The position numbers and the translations under genes are program-made. DNA of 64,000 nucleotides from Homarus americanus. Its lineage: Eukaryota > Arthropoda > Malacostraca > Decapoda > Nephropidae. Each line of letters starts with the position of its first letter. Positions within the stretch are counted from its first letter, which is position 1. The notes under the pieces were generated by a model. The model was not told the DNA's origin and ran no database searches. It saw only the letters and a list, made by a program, of their open reading frames with translations. The stretch is from contig NW_024725489.1 in NCBI RefSeq assembly GCF_018991925.1, positions 7,115,916 through 7,179,915 of the forward strand, written 5' to 3'. Positions 21,080-32,309 of the stretch are shown in pieces.

Positions 21080-21681
21080 AAATATTTTTTAAAAGATGAT
21101 TTAAAGGAAAGGAGCGTAGTCTTTGCTTGGATGGGTGGGGGTAAGTTGTTCCACACCTTCACACAGTGATATTTTATGGAGGTCTGGGACTGAGAGGAGC
21201 GCATTAGGGGTGGTCTTAGTAGCTATGAGCATCTTAAGTTGTATCTCTGATTATTCCGGAACTGGAAATAATTATTGTCAATCAAGTGATCGACAGATTT
21301 ATAAACAAATAGGGCACAGCAATAACTGTTAATATCTTCAAATTTTTACATTTTCAATTTAGCAAATTGTTCGTCAGTGTGATCAGTTTTATCAAGTCGG
21401 TCATTGTCAGCACAACTCTCTTCCGTGCAATGATCAGGGGTTGTGTTTTTGTAGAGCCAGAGGCCCCCCAAAGTGCAAGACAATGTATCAAGTGTTGGTA
21501 AACAAGATCATAATAGAGTTCTTTCATTGCTGAAAGAGTGAGTGACTGGCGAGTGTAATACAGGATACTGTACTGTTTATTGACTTTACTGTGAATGGCT
21601 TGAATGTGGTTTCTCCAGTTCGGTTTATCATCAAAATAAAACCTAAGGAATTTAGTATTTTGTTCACGTTTGACGACTGTA

Positions 21682-22127
21682 TTACCAAGGTACAGGGAAT
21701 TCGAATCTGAGGGTAAGTTTTTCCTTCTGTGAAAGATTGTGGAGTGGGTTTTTGTCGGGTTTTAATGTCAGTTTATTACATATTATCCAGGTCCTGACTT
21801 TAGTCAATTCAATGTTAATAATTCTCATCAAGGGATGGAGATTTGAGTTACTGGCATAGAGATTACTATCGTCTGCAAATAAGTTGTATTTTACGAGTGT
21901 GCTGCAGTGGAATATGTTATTTATGTACAACAAAAACAGTACAGGACCAAGAATGGAACCTTGAGGGACGTCATACAAAATTGACAAGGAGTCAGATTGA
22001 CGATTATTATAACAGACATACTCCTTCCTGTTAAACAGATATGAGGTTAACCAAATGTGGGATAAGCCCCTAAGGCCATAATGTTCAAGTTTAGACAGGA
22101 GGATGGCATGGTCGACAGTATCAAAGG
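21682..22127 (-). pseudogene. LINE RT, C-terminal half
   Basis: Starts with FDTVDHAILLSKLEHYGLRG just after the solo LTR. It continues with VPQGSILGPVLFLLYINNI and LFADDSNLYAS (catalytic FADD at 21868-21879, intact). The last part, WIICNKLTLKPDK, belongs to the palm-thumb junction. Confidence 0.85.
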
Positions 22128-22744
22128 TGTTACCGCAAACAGTAATGAGTAGGATAACCCTCAAACAAATATTATGTTAGATTGTAAGTCTTGTCATGTT
22201 TATTGGGCGTGCCTGCCCATATATAGAGTATCGAGTTAGTGGAGATAGAGAGAAAAGGAGAAGGATGGTGTTGTATGGTAGTAGAGAGGAGTTGTTTGTG
22301 TATAAAACACCTGACGCAGCAAAATATGTCATCCGAAGCAGCGCCTGTGATGAGGAGCACTGACACTCTAGAGTCTAGATCTTCCCATCATAGGGTGAAC
22401 ACTCAACCTATTTGGTTTGAGACCTTCAACACATAAGTTCAACCTGTACTTAAGTTTACACAGGTAGACTGTGTCCATTGTATTGTGTATCATTGTGACA
22501 ACATGGAAATATGACAATTAAGTACTCATTATAGACGTTATAATTAGACTAATTACACAGCTAAGATAGCTATGATGTTATGTTAATATGTAGTGGATTA
22601 AACATTTATGTATGATTACCTACGTATGATTTATTATTTGAAATACTTAGAATGAATTGTATTCAACAGGTTTGACCGAATTATAACGTTCGAGTTTAAC
22701 GTGACGGGTCTTATTATCCCTTAATCGCTCTAAAGGCGATTACA
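22128..22744. mobile_element. Solo LTR with 5-bp target-site duplication
   Basis: A 617-bp block begins TGTTAC and ends ATTACA (TG...CA, short inverted ends). It is flanked on both sides by AAAGG (22123-22127 and 22745-22749). It splits the RT motif A of the host LINE exactly between AF and DT codons. It has no internal retroviral genes. The 5-bp duplication fits Gypsy, BEL or retrovirus-type integration. Orientation cannot be fixed; ATTAAA at 22599 favours plus weakly. It does not resemble the LTR at 5152-5519. Confidence 0.85.
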
Positions 22745-23131
22745 AAAGGCTTTAGAGAGGTCCAGGAATATTCCGACTGTGAACTGACTGTCATCAAAGG
22801 AGTTTAAGATGTCATTAGTAAGGGACAGCAGAGCACCCTCGGTCGATCTTCTAGCTCTAAATCCAAACTGAGAATCTATAATGATGTTATTGACATTGCA
22901 GAAGGAATTTAGTCTATTACATGCTAGCTTCTCCAGTATCTTACTCAAGGCTGGGAGGACTGATATGGGGCGGTAATTCTTGAAGAGACCTTTATCCCCA
23001 GAATTTTTATATGCTGGGTGAGCTTTAGCAATTTTCAGTTTATCCGAAAAGACAACACTAGTGAAGGAGGAGTTACAAGTGTGTAAGAGAATAGGTAGTA
23101 ATAAGTAGATTACTTTCTTACTGACACTCAT
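22745..23131 (-). pseudogene. LINE RT, N-terminal half
   Basis: Reads FKNYRPISVLPALSKILEKL, then SQFGFRARRSTEGALLSL and GIFLDLSKAF, ending at the insertion point of the solo LTR. These are RT motifs 1 to A in order. Confidence 0.85.
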
Positions 23132-23513
23132 TGGACATTTTCGTGGTGGTCAATAATTCATCTGCTGTGACAGGGGATAAGAACAACATATTATCTGTCT
23201 GGTTTGCAGATAGGCACTAAATTCCTCATGGTAATCAGGGATGCTCTCTGCAAGATTTTTGCCAACAAAGATAAAATAATCATTGAAGTGGTTGGTAATG
23301 AGGGAAGGTTCCGTTACAACTGAATCATTTATCATTAAAGCTGAGTGGGGGCCGAAGGTTGAGTGTTCCTGTTCTGAATAGAATTGATGATATTCCAGGT
23401 TTTCTTACTGTTGCCTGATGCTGACTGTAGATTATTTGTAAAATAGCTATGACTGGCATTTCTAACTGCTTGAGTTACTCTATTTATGATACTTCAATAA
23501 ACATCACAGAAAG

Positions 23514-24430
23514 TTATGGGCCTTTTTGCAAATTGTATTTGAAGTTGGTGTTTTCTTTTATCGTTGCCTTGATGTCACTTGTAATATAGGGTTTGGAGTT
23601 AGATACAGTTTTTATTAAATTAGTCTTGAGGGGAAAGCATTTATCAAAGAAAGCAGTGAAGATGCAAGAGAAGTTGCAGCAGCTCACGTTAGGGTTTTCG
23701 GGGGCATAGAAAAGAAACCATTTAGCATTCATAAAGTTGTTTTCAAACAGGAGCATGTTGTCGGCGCAGTAGTCTCTATATTGGATTGAGACTCTACAAG
23801 ACCTTTCAGGTCTTGTGGCTGTTTTATACATGGCAAAAACTGGGAATGATCTGTAATGTTGTTATAAATAATTCCACTTGCAAGATTGTTAGGAGTGTTG
23901 TTAGTCCAGATATGATCTATCACAGTGTCAGAGGTGGCAGTTACTCTACTGGGTTTGGTCATTGTGTTGAAGAAGAGCTTAGAATGACAGGTACCAAGAA
24001 GGTCTATTACTAAGGTGTCCGTTTCTGAGTTTAGCAAATCAAGGTTGATATCTCCTGTAATGTAGCAAAGTTTCCTCTGTGAACTTATGATAGAGATAAG
24101 CTCCGATAATTTATCAAGAAAGTTCCTTACATTAATGTGGGGTCTTCTGCAGATTACTCCTACCAGGATATTTCGTGTGTCGTTACGTAATTCAGTGAAA
24201 ACACTCTCCGTGTACTCCTCCTGAACCTTTAAATCATCTCTTACAGAAGTGTTATACTTGATATCAACATAGAGGGCGACACCACCACTGTGTCGTGACG
24301 TATTGACGCAGTGATTATTATAATTAGGGATGTTATACAAATATTCAATGCAAATAATAATAATAAACGGTTCATTAATAGAGTGCAGCCGGTAGCTGAA
24401 AATATACAAACTTACATGTGATTTAGACAT
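23514..24430 (-). pseudogene. LINE endonuclease and linker
   Basis: The frame 24430-23729 contains SRHSGGVALYVDIKYN (the GGVALYV block), GVICRRPH (usually YRPP), GDINLDLL with the catalytic Asp/Asn, and a late ITDHSQFLP with the DHS/SDH motif. A long, unusually intact frame (233 codons) covers most of the domain. The linker continues in another frame at 23831-23514. Confidence 0.8.
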
Positions 24431-24619
24431 AATAATATACGTTCAATACATTTACAGGACTGTACAGTACATAAATCAGGTGTGTGTGTGTGTGTGTGAC
24501 CTTTACGGTATGTTGTGTGCACACAGGGTGCTGTAATGTGTCTAGTGTTGGAGCATTATGTTAGTGCTAAGGTGCAAGCACTGCTTGCTTCCTCTCGCTT
24601 TCAGCTACCGCTGCTGGCT
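24431..24619. other. Spacer with (GT)n
   Basis: A GT microsatellite at 24480-24498; no gene seen. Confidence 0.6.
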
Positions 24620-25615
24620 AGCCTTCGTGGCGAACAGGGAAGCAACTTACATAAGTCTTCTCCTGCCAGTACACAGCCTCTTCTCCATCAAGACTCCTGT
24701 TGTGCCTCCTCGTGGCAACACACGGTAACTGGGTGCCTCGTGGGGCCAGGCTAGACCAGCAGGGGATCTCGGAGTAGCAGTGGGCCCAGAGGGACGGCGC
24801 AAAGGCCCACTGGCATGTGGACACTTCCTGGCGCCTACCAACCACTGCCCCAATGCCTTGCTGATTAGCCTTGGTCGGTATAAGGCTATGGGAGTATACC
24901 TCGAACGAAAAATCTGTTGTGGAACCCCGCTTCAGGCAGACTTGCTTACAAAGCTCCAAAAAGACCCCAATGGCGGCATAGGCGAAAGAGGTGACCAACA
25001 TGAGAACCAAACGACTACACCGGTGAAAGAAGGCAATGCCTGATGGACAGGCTACTAAGGCGAAACCCAACAAACTGGGCTATCGGTAGTCCATTGCAGC
25101 TCTCCCTCTCTCCAGTCGTTGCAACACTTGTATCACTGGATCAGGATAAAGGAAGAGCCAAGATGTGTGGTTGCAGTCTGCGCTCCTGCCTCATCACATA
25201 AATCAACTCACACGCAGCCACCATCCAGATCATCATTCTCCTCATCATCATCAACCCTTATACCCCAAAAGTCCTATAGCGATGGATGAGTGGCGACGGG
25301 GACAGGCAGAGATGACTGCCGGGAGTCCCTAGTCACAACTCTGCACATGCGCTGCACAGATTGGATGGCCATTTATGCACTGGGATCTAGGCAGCAGTGC
25401 AATCCGGTCCTATCTGTGCGATTGAGCAGCCTTTCGAGAAGTCACTCTCCTCACCCCACATGGGGAGGGGGCTAGAAAAGGTGCCCTAAACATAGCCTCC
25501 CTAAAAAAAAAAACCTGACTGGGCAACCGCACCCAGTAAGGTCATCCATATGTGGTCAAATACACAATTATAATCACAGATCAAAACAAAAACCAACTAT
25601 ACAACCACTTGTGGT

Positions 25616-26585
25616 CGCTGTATGGAATGTCAGGACCCTTCTGGATACTGATACAAATGCACGTACTGAAAGAAGAACAGCCCTTGTGGCAAAGAGCTGG
25701 CTAGATATACCATCGACATAGCAGCCATTACTGAGTCCCGGCTCCCAGACGAGGGTCAACTCACAGAATGGGTCTGGCTATACCTTCTTCTGGAAGGGTA
25801 AGCCTGCTGCAGAGAGAAACTACATTTATGGAGTTGGCTTTACCATCCGCCAACGCATCCTACACAGGCTAACTGAAATGCTGAAATGCAATGAGCGCCT
25901 TATGACGCTCAGAGTCCTACTGCATCACTCGCATCATGCCTTTTTCATCAGTGCATACGCCTTAATACTGGATGCAGATGATGACATCAAGGAGGCTTTT
26001 AATGCTGACCTTGACAGAGTGCTAACCTCTATCCCCAGAGAAGATAAGGTTGTGCTCCTTGGTGACTTCAATGCCAGAGTTGGCAGAGATGCTGACATCT
26101 GGAAGGGAATCATAGGGAGAAATGGCCTACTCCTCCTCAGCAAGTGTGCTGCACACAACCTTAGAATCACCAATACCTTGTTTAGGCAGGCCGACAAGTT
26201 CAAGAGTTCGCGGCAACACCCACGATCCAAACACTGGCATCATTGTCAGAGAAAGAGATCGCCGAGATGTACTCATCAACCAAGCAATACGTTGTGCATA
26301 CCACTGCGACACTGATCATTGGCTTGTCAGAGCCATTCTCTCACTTCACGTTGCCTCAAAACGGCAAAGGAAACAAGCATCCAGAAGAAGTTTTAACACT
26401 CAGCGTCTGGAGGATCCAGCGGTAGCACATGATTTCAGAGAGCAGCTCGAACATGGGTTGATAAAAAATCCAACAACAAATAACCCAAATCCCAATACCG
26501 AATGGAGTATTCTCGACACTGTCATGACAAAAACCTGCAGAGACCCTCGGCCAGGTCGAGAGCATACACCAGGACTGGTTTGATG
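25616..26585 (+). pseudogene. RTE-like LINE endonuclease domain
   Basis: Early WNVRTLLDTDT block (25622 on), then an interrupted middle, then the frame 25878-26315 with FFISAYA, VVLLGDFNARVG (GDFN near 26061-26072) and the LRITNTLF block. The overlapping frame 26122-26583 carries DRRDVLINQAIR and TDHWLVRA, where SDHxLV is usual. This places the final catalytic His region near 26310. Frameshifts lie near 25740-25870 and 26200. Confidence 0.75.
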
Positions 26586-26589
26586 AAAA

Positions 26590-28635
26590 TGACCCGGATA
26601 TCAATGTACTCGTCAATGATAAACTTGCTGCTTTAACAGACGGGCAGAACAACCCTCAGTCTAGGACCATAGCTGATACCTTCTGCAAGAAGAAAGCGGC
26701 GGCCCAGCGCGAACTTCACAAACTAAAGAACAACTGGTTTAAAAATAAAGCACGTGAAACACAAAAACTTACAGATCAAAGCAAGATGCACGAATTTTTC
26801 AATTCCACTAAAAGATTTAATGGGTCAATCACTCATGGCACAGCCCACCTCCATTCATCTAAAGGTCACTCCCTAAATAAAAACGAAACAGGCATCCGTC
26901 AGCGCTGGAAAGAGCACTACCATTCCCTGCTCAATCGAAACACTGATGTGGATGTCCTGACTACCCAGCAGGTCCCTCAGCATCCAGAGCTGACCCATCT
27001 CAGTTATCCTCCATCCTTGGATGGGGTAGCTACTACCATCAAACAGATGAAAAATAACAAAGTCTGAGGTCTTCATGGAATCCCAGCCTTGGTGTAAAAA
27101 GCAGGAGGATCTCTGCTTACCAGCCGTCTCCACTCTCTCCTGGAGAATATATGGGAAAAGGAGGAAATCCTCCAAGCTCTTAAAGACGCCACCATCGTCA
27201 ATATTTATAAGAACAAGGGAGACCGGTTAGACTGTGGCAACTGCCGTGGGATCTCGCTACTGTCCGTAGCTGGCAAGACTATCGCCCGAGTCCTCCTAAA
27301 CAGATTACCATAACGTGGCACCACTAACATGATCTTTGCTGCCCGCCAAATACAGGAAAAGTGCAGAGAACAGAGCCGTGATCTGGACATGGCCTTCATC
27401 GACCTAACGAAGGCCTTCGACTCGGTCAACAGGGAAGCCCTCTGGCGGACCCTCAGCCGGTTTGGTTGCTCACCAAAATTCATCGCCATTATGAGGCAAC
27501 TCCACGATGGCATGAACGACATTGTCCTGCACAATGGTAACCAGTCTGAGCTCTTTCCCATCCAAACGGGGGTAAAACAGCGATATCTACTGGCGCCAAG
27601 TCTCTTTTCCATTTTCTTGGCTGCCTTCCTTACTCATGCTAGCGCCAATTTAGCCGGCGGGGTGGACATAGAGTACCGGATGAAGGAGGTTTTCAAAATA
27701 ATACGACTCCAGGCAGGAACAAATGTATCGGCAGCTTTCATAACTGAACTTCAGTATGCAGATGCGTATGCACACTTCGGCCTTGAGGTGAATGTGCGTA
27801 AGACTCAGATTATCTTTCAACCTACCCCTGGTTCAGACACACCTCCACCATACATCCAGCATAATGGTATTACCCTCTCTAATGTTACCCACTTTCAGTA
27901 TATCGGCGCCCACCTGTCCACCACCGCAGACATCGATGAAGAGGTTCAGCATCGGATCAGATGTGCATCTCAAGCCTTTGGCAGACTCCATACCCGTGGG
28001 GAGCTGAAATTATCTACAAAGTTGCACGTATATCGATCAGTGGTCCTCCCACCCTGCTATATGGCAGTGAGAAATGGGTTACATACAGGAGGCACCTCAA
28101 AGCACTTGAAAACTTTCACCAACGTAGTCTACGTTCCATCCTCCGAGTTCGCTGGGAAGACAAGAGAGCAAATGCCAGTATTCTCGCTGACACCAACTGT
28201 AGGAGCATCGAGGCTACCATTATCCATGAACAACTACGTTGGACTGGCCATGTTACCCGCTTGGACGACAGTAGACTGCCAAAGCAGCTAGTTTACAGTC
28301 ATCTAACGCATATAGTAAACGTAACGCTGGTAGGTAACTGAAAAGGTATAAGGATAGTCTTAAGACAAACCTGAAAAAGTGCCAAATCAACCCCCTAGAC
28401 CTGGGAGACGATTACTCCACACCGTAACGCTTGGAGGAGCACCACACGAGAAGCTGTCAATACTTTCAAGTTTGCCCGACTGCATAACGAGGCAGACAAG
28501 CGCCAACGCCGGAAAGACGTTGCCACCGCCCCTCCCGGACGAGTTGTAGCCCTCCACATATGCAACTTCTGTGAACGACCTTGCCAGTCCCGTATCGGCC
28601 TCTTTGGTCACCTCAAAAGTCACCAAACTAGGTGA
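26590..28635 (+). pseudogene. RTE-like LINE RT and C-terminal C2H2 finger
   Basis: Pieces in order are the linker with WFKNKARETQKLTDQSK, then a frame with HYHSLLNRNTDVDVLTTQQV, NCRGISLLSVAGKTIARVLL and FIDLTKAFDSVNREALW (motif A). Next is GVKQRYLLAPSLFSIFLAAF and ELQYADAYAHFGLEV, where the second catalytic Asp and about 21 codons are deleted. The C-terminal part includes HLYRSVVLP-like thumb sequence. A C-x2-C-x12-H-x3-H finger (28561-28623) sits just before the TGA at 28633-28635. The copy at 37640-39238 keeps the same finger, so it is a family feature. Confidence 0.8.
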
Positions 28636-28717
28636 TACCCTTAATAACTCATATAATTATACCATAGCTGGATGATCGTCATACTCGATTCCGAGTGACA
28701 GGGAAGTTGTCGTAGTA

Positions 28718-28747
28718 GTGTGTGTGTGTGTGTGTGAGTGTGTGTGA
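28718..28747. repeat. (GT)n microsatellite
   Basis: Separates the 3' end of LINE copy A from the next fragment of the same family. Confidence 0.9.
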
Positions 28748-28960
28748 ACTTTCACCAATTTAGTCTCGTTCCATCCTCAGAGTTCGTTGGAGGACGAAAT
28801 GACGAATATCGGTATCCTTGTTGACACCAAAAATATTATAGGAACATCAAGACTGACATTACCCATAAACAACTACGTTGGACTGGCCATGTTACCCGCA
28901 TGCACGACAATAGACTGCCAAAGCTGCTACTCAGCCGCCATCTAAATAGAGCAAGAGCTA
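28748..28960 (+). mobile_element. RTE-like LINE fragment (A2)
   Basis: Matches 28103-28300 of copy A (AACTTTCACCAA..., CAACTACGTTGGACTGGCC). It is a short internal fragment joined to (GT)n on its left, so probably the product of a microsatellite-associated rearrangement. Confidence 0.8.
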
Positions 28961-29658
28961 GGGGGGGTAATCACCCGTCTGAGGCTATATTACGTGAGTA
29001 AGTCAAAATACCATTTCCTACTTGATACAGCCTGGCCAGAAACCTGTGGTGAAGGGTTAAAAATTGTACCGCGCTGTGGCGACTTTTTTACACATAGGGA
29101 AACAACATCGCCGTAATTGCAATTTGACCTTATTATTTTGTGTAGTTGTGTTGGAGTTTTATAAGTAACAAAAATATACATTATAAAAACCATAGAAACG
29201 TAAATATTACGTATTAAAACATATATAAATCATAGGAGCACAGTTATCACACATTAAAACAAAATTTCTCATATCATGGAGCACAAGTGAAAAAATGCAT
29301 AATATCCCTTTACTGTATATGTCATTTTAAGTTCATATAGAATCACACAAGGATACAAGATAAACTGTAGACGTATCTGATTACAATCTTTGAATTATAT
29401 GCCTATGACAAAACATGTTTACATCACCTGCACTTTAAGGGCATTAAAGTGCATCAAAAGAAAGGTACACTGTTATGATTCTTATACAAATAATAATCCA
29501 TCTCAATATTCTTATGAAGCAATCATACAGCACCTGTTAATCATACCTCATACCCCAGAACTAAGTAAACAAATAAAGCAATTCTATTGTAATTCAACTT
29601 GAATGTCGACCACAGCATCATATAGTTACAAAATGAATTGAGCCTTTGTGAGTACACA
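28961..29658. other. Intergenic, AT-rich
   Basis: No gene or repeat that I recognise; short open frames lack motifs. Confidence 0.4.
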
Positions 29659-30950
29659 TCAGTCAGAGTCATAATTTGACTCACCTGATGATTCATATGA
29701 TAATTCAACGTTACTAACATCTGTAAACAACATGATTGTGTCATCCATTGCTACACATATTTCCTGTGGAATCTGATCGCCTTCAAACCATTTGATTGTG
29801 TACCGCCCATGTTTGAGTTCCCATCTGCTGTCTTCTGCTTACCACTGTACTGGAGTTGTTGTGTCTGCCTTCCTCCTCACAAATGGTACATAGTTTGTAC
29901 GCTTAATTTTTTCAGTCACAACTGATCTGCATGGAGGAAGAAACTCGGATCACTATGCTTAATATTTTCAAGTGGATGTCGATGAGTAGCAGGTGCATTA
30001 TTTTGCCTAAACAAAACAAAACTTTCCTTCCCCGTAGAGAGTGCACACAACTGGCTCTAATGACAAGATCACATCTGGAGATTCTTCTGGATAATCCCCA
30101 ACCTTGGAAAAGGCTTCCTGAAAACCTTAGACTTCTCCAACATATCAGACGGGCGTACCTTTCCTGTGTAGTTGCATCCTGTAAAAGCATGTATTGCTGG
30201 TAAGGCAGAGCAAATGGTCTCTCCTAAATAGCAGCAAAGGCAGTAACATCTATATCTACGAGAGTTGTTGCTGCTAAATCCAAGGTCTATCCAAACTTTG
30301 GTAGTACCAGTCCCCTTTGCAAAATGGTAAGGAAGGATCACTGATATATGTGTCATTTGCTGTAACACTAACCTAGGCATCTGTCATGGTTTCCTTGAAA
30401 TTATTCACATGCAAAACAACTCGTGTGTCTGCTTCCTCATGCTGACGGCCAAGTTCAGGTACAATCTGCCGAAACACTGATCCTCTTTTTACTTCAAATT
30501 TGTAACACTTTTCTCCTAGTGCTAGATAGATTTAATGACCGTCTAACATTTCATAGTAGGTGTCCTTTTCCCATTCAGCTGCAAGGAATTTGAAGAGTGA
30601 TGTCTTGAATAGGCCGGATGACAGTGTTTGACTGAAGTTATTTTTTTATCGTTTCTGCTCAGGGCCAGCAATAACAATGTTGACCTCAGTTGCACCACGC
30701 ATGTGTCGTTCATTGTCTTTGATTTGACGTGTTCAAGTATCACACACAAAGTCCACACGCCTAGAATGAGCACACAACTTTGACAGCAGGACTTCAGCCA
30801 CCCCGCCATAGGTAACAAGGAGATCTGACAAGATCTGACGAGAATCATTGCAGCTATAACACAAGCATCGACTGAGGAAGGTGACTGACTGTTTACTTTC
30901 GTTTCAAGTTTCTTAAGGAGTACTGTACAGACTTTCCTGTTTTATTAATT
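29659..30950 (-). pseudogene. Relic of the metazoan HEEADTR/HAFTGC protein family
   Basis: Minus-strand blocks, in several frames but in correct order: a stretch with SKLCAHSRR and DFVCDT (near 30780-30720), GATEVNIVIAGPEQKR (near 30690-30660), RQHEEADTRVVLHV (HEEADTR at 30441-30421), VWIDLG with ICSALPAIHAFTGCNYTG (about 30300-30163), CRSVVTEKIKRTNYVPFV (near 29930-29870), a WELKHGRYTIKW stretch, and an acidic tail ending at TGA 29661-29659. I recognise these signatures from uncharacterised proteins that are multicopy in many animal genomes. Their function is not known to me; the acidic residues recall a nuclease core, but that is inference. Multiple frameshifts show it is dead. Confidence 0.6.
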
Positions 30951-31069
30951 AATCCATTAAGATGTGCCATAGGCAGGTACAGGGAAGAGAGGGTAACTCA
31001 AAACTTTAGAAAGATCAATATCAATTTTTGTGGCCAGGTATAATAACCTTCCAAATAGGTCTCTTGTTG

Positions 31070-32152
31070 CTTGTAGGTGTTCAGGATCTCCTGTAGGTCG
31101 CGTTTAGTGTGAGCAACAAGAGTGAGGTCGTCTGCATACTGAAGTTCAGTAATGGAAGCTGCCGACACCTTTGTTCTTGCCTGGAGTCGTCTTATGTTGA
31201 AAAGATCCCCTTTACCCGGTACTCGATGTCCACCCCGCCGGCTAAATTGGCACTGGCAAGAGAAAAGAAGGCAGCCAAGAAAATGGAAAAGAGAATTTGT
31301 GCCAGGACACACCCTTGTTTAACCCCCGTTTCGATGGGGAAGAACTCTGACTGGGTGCCATTGCCGTTCATGCCATCGTGGAGTTGCTTCACAATGGCAT
31401 TGAATTTTTTTTTTTTGGGGCAGCCAAAACGACTGAGGGTCCACCAGATAGCTTCCCTGTTGACCGAGTCAAAGGCCTTGGTTAGTTCGATGAAAGTCAT
31501 GTACAGGTCACGACGTTGTTCTCTGCACGTTTCCTGTATCTGGCCGGCAGCAAAGAAAATGCCAGTGGTACCACGTGATGGTCTGAAGCCACATTGAGAT
31601 TCTGGGGGAGGGAAGTTTTCCGCCTCAGGAAGAAGTCTGTTTAAGAGGACTCGGGCAAAAATCTTGCCAGCTACGGACAGCAGCGAGATCCCGTGGTAGT
31701 TGCCACAATCTGACCGGTCTCTCATTTCTTATAAATATTGACGATGGAGGCGTCATGAAAAGCTGGGGGGTTTCCTCCTTTTCCCATATATTCTCCAGGA
31801 GAGAGTGGAGACGGCTGGTAAGCAGAGGTCCGCCTGCTTTATACACTTCAGCTGGGATTCCATCAGGCCCCGAGGCTTTGTTATTTTTCATGTGCTTGAA
31901 AACAGAGGCTACCTCATCCAGAGATGGAGGATAGCTGAGGTAGGTCAGCTCTGGATGCTGAGGGACCTGATGGGTAGTCAGGACATCCACATCAGTGTTT
32001 CGGTTGAGCAGTGAATGGTAGTGCTCTTTCCAGCACTTAAGGAGGCTTTCATCGTCTTTAATTATGGAGCTACAGTCGGATGAGCGGAGGGCGGCTGCGC
32101 CACGAGTGATTAGCCCATAAACTGTTTTGATGGAATTAAAAAATTCGCGCAT
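31070..32152 (-). pseudogene. RTE-like RT domain, copy B
   Basis: Frames 32152-31625 and 31725-31192 carry MKNNKASGPDGIPAEVYKAG, NYHGISLLSVAGKIFARVLL and SQCGFRPSRGTTGIFF, then TFIELTKAFDSVNREAIW and GVKQGCVLAQILFSIFLAAF. The last frame holds ELQYADDLTLVAHT, with the catalytic YADD intact at 31127-31138. Sequence beyond NTYK is unrelated to the other copies. Confidence 0.85.
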
Positions 32153-32309
32153 TTTGTGCTGATCTGCAAATTTTTGTGTTTCACGTGCTTTATTTTTAAA
32201 CCAGTCATTTTTTAGATTGAGAAGTTCCCACTGGGCCGCCGCTTTCTTCTTGCAGAAGGTATCAGCTTTGGTACGAGACTGAGGGTTGTTCTGCCTGTCA
32301 GTTAAAGCA

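Larger units (their letters stand above)
21080..24430 (-). mobile_element. APE-type LINE (L2/Jockey-like), split by a solo LTR
   Basis: On the minus strand: endonuclease (24430-23729), linker (23831-23514), N-terminal RT (23131-22745), solo LTR (22744-22128), C-terminal RT (22127-21682), then a 3' part with the usual end-of-ORF2 region near 21150. Removing the LTR and one target duplicate would give an uninterrupted motif A, so the LINE was in place first. The clade is uncertain. The 3' boundary is approximate. Confidence 0.8.
24620..28717 (+). mobile_element. RTE-like LINE copy A with C-terminal C2H2 finger
   Basis: Longest of five copies of this family in the window. 24620-25600 looks like its 5' leader and has no continuous frame. 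The endonuclease starts near 25616, the RT follows and the protein ends at 28635 with a zinc finger. The 3' UTR ends with a GATCGTCATACTCGATTC block, shared with the copy at 37640, and then (GT)n. RTE-like is my best placement, from the single endonuclease-RT protein and the GVKQxxxLAPxLFSIFLA block. It is broken by stops, frameshifts and an in-frame deletion of the catalytic loop. Confidence 0.75.

Noticed and set aside
29931..30203. Plus-strand 90-codon frame
   Set aside because: It is antisense to the HEEADTR relic, whose minus-strand blocks are in the right family order.
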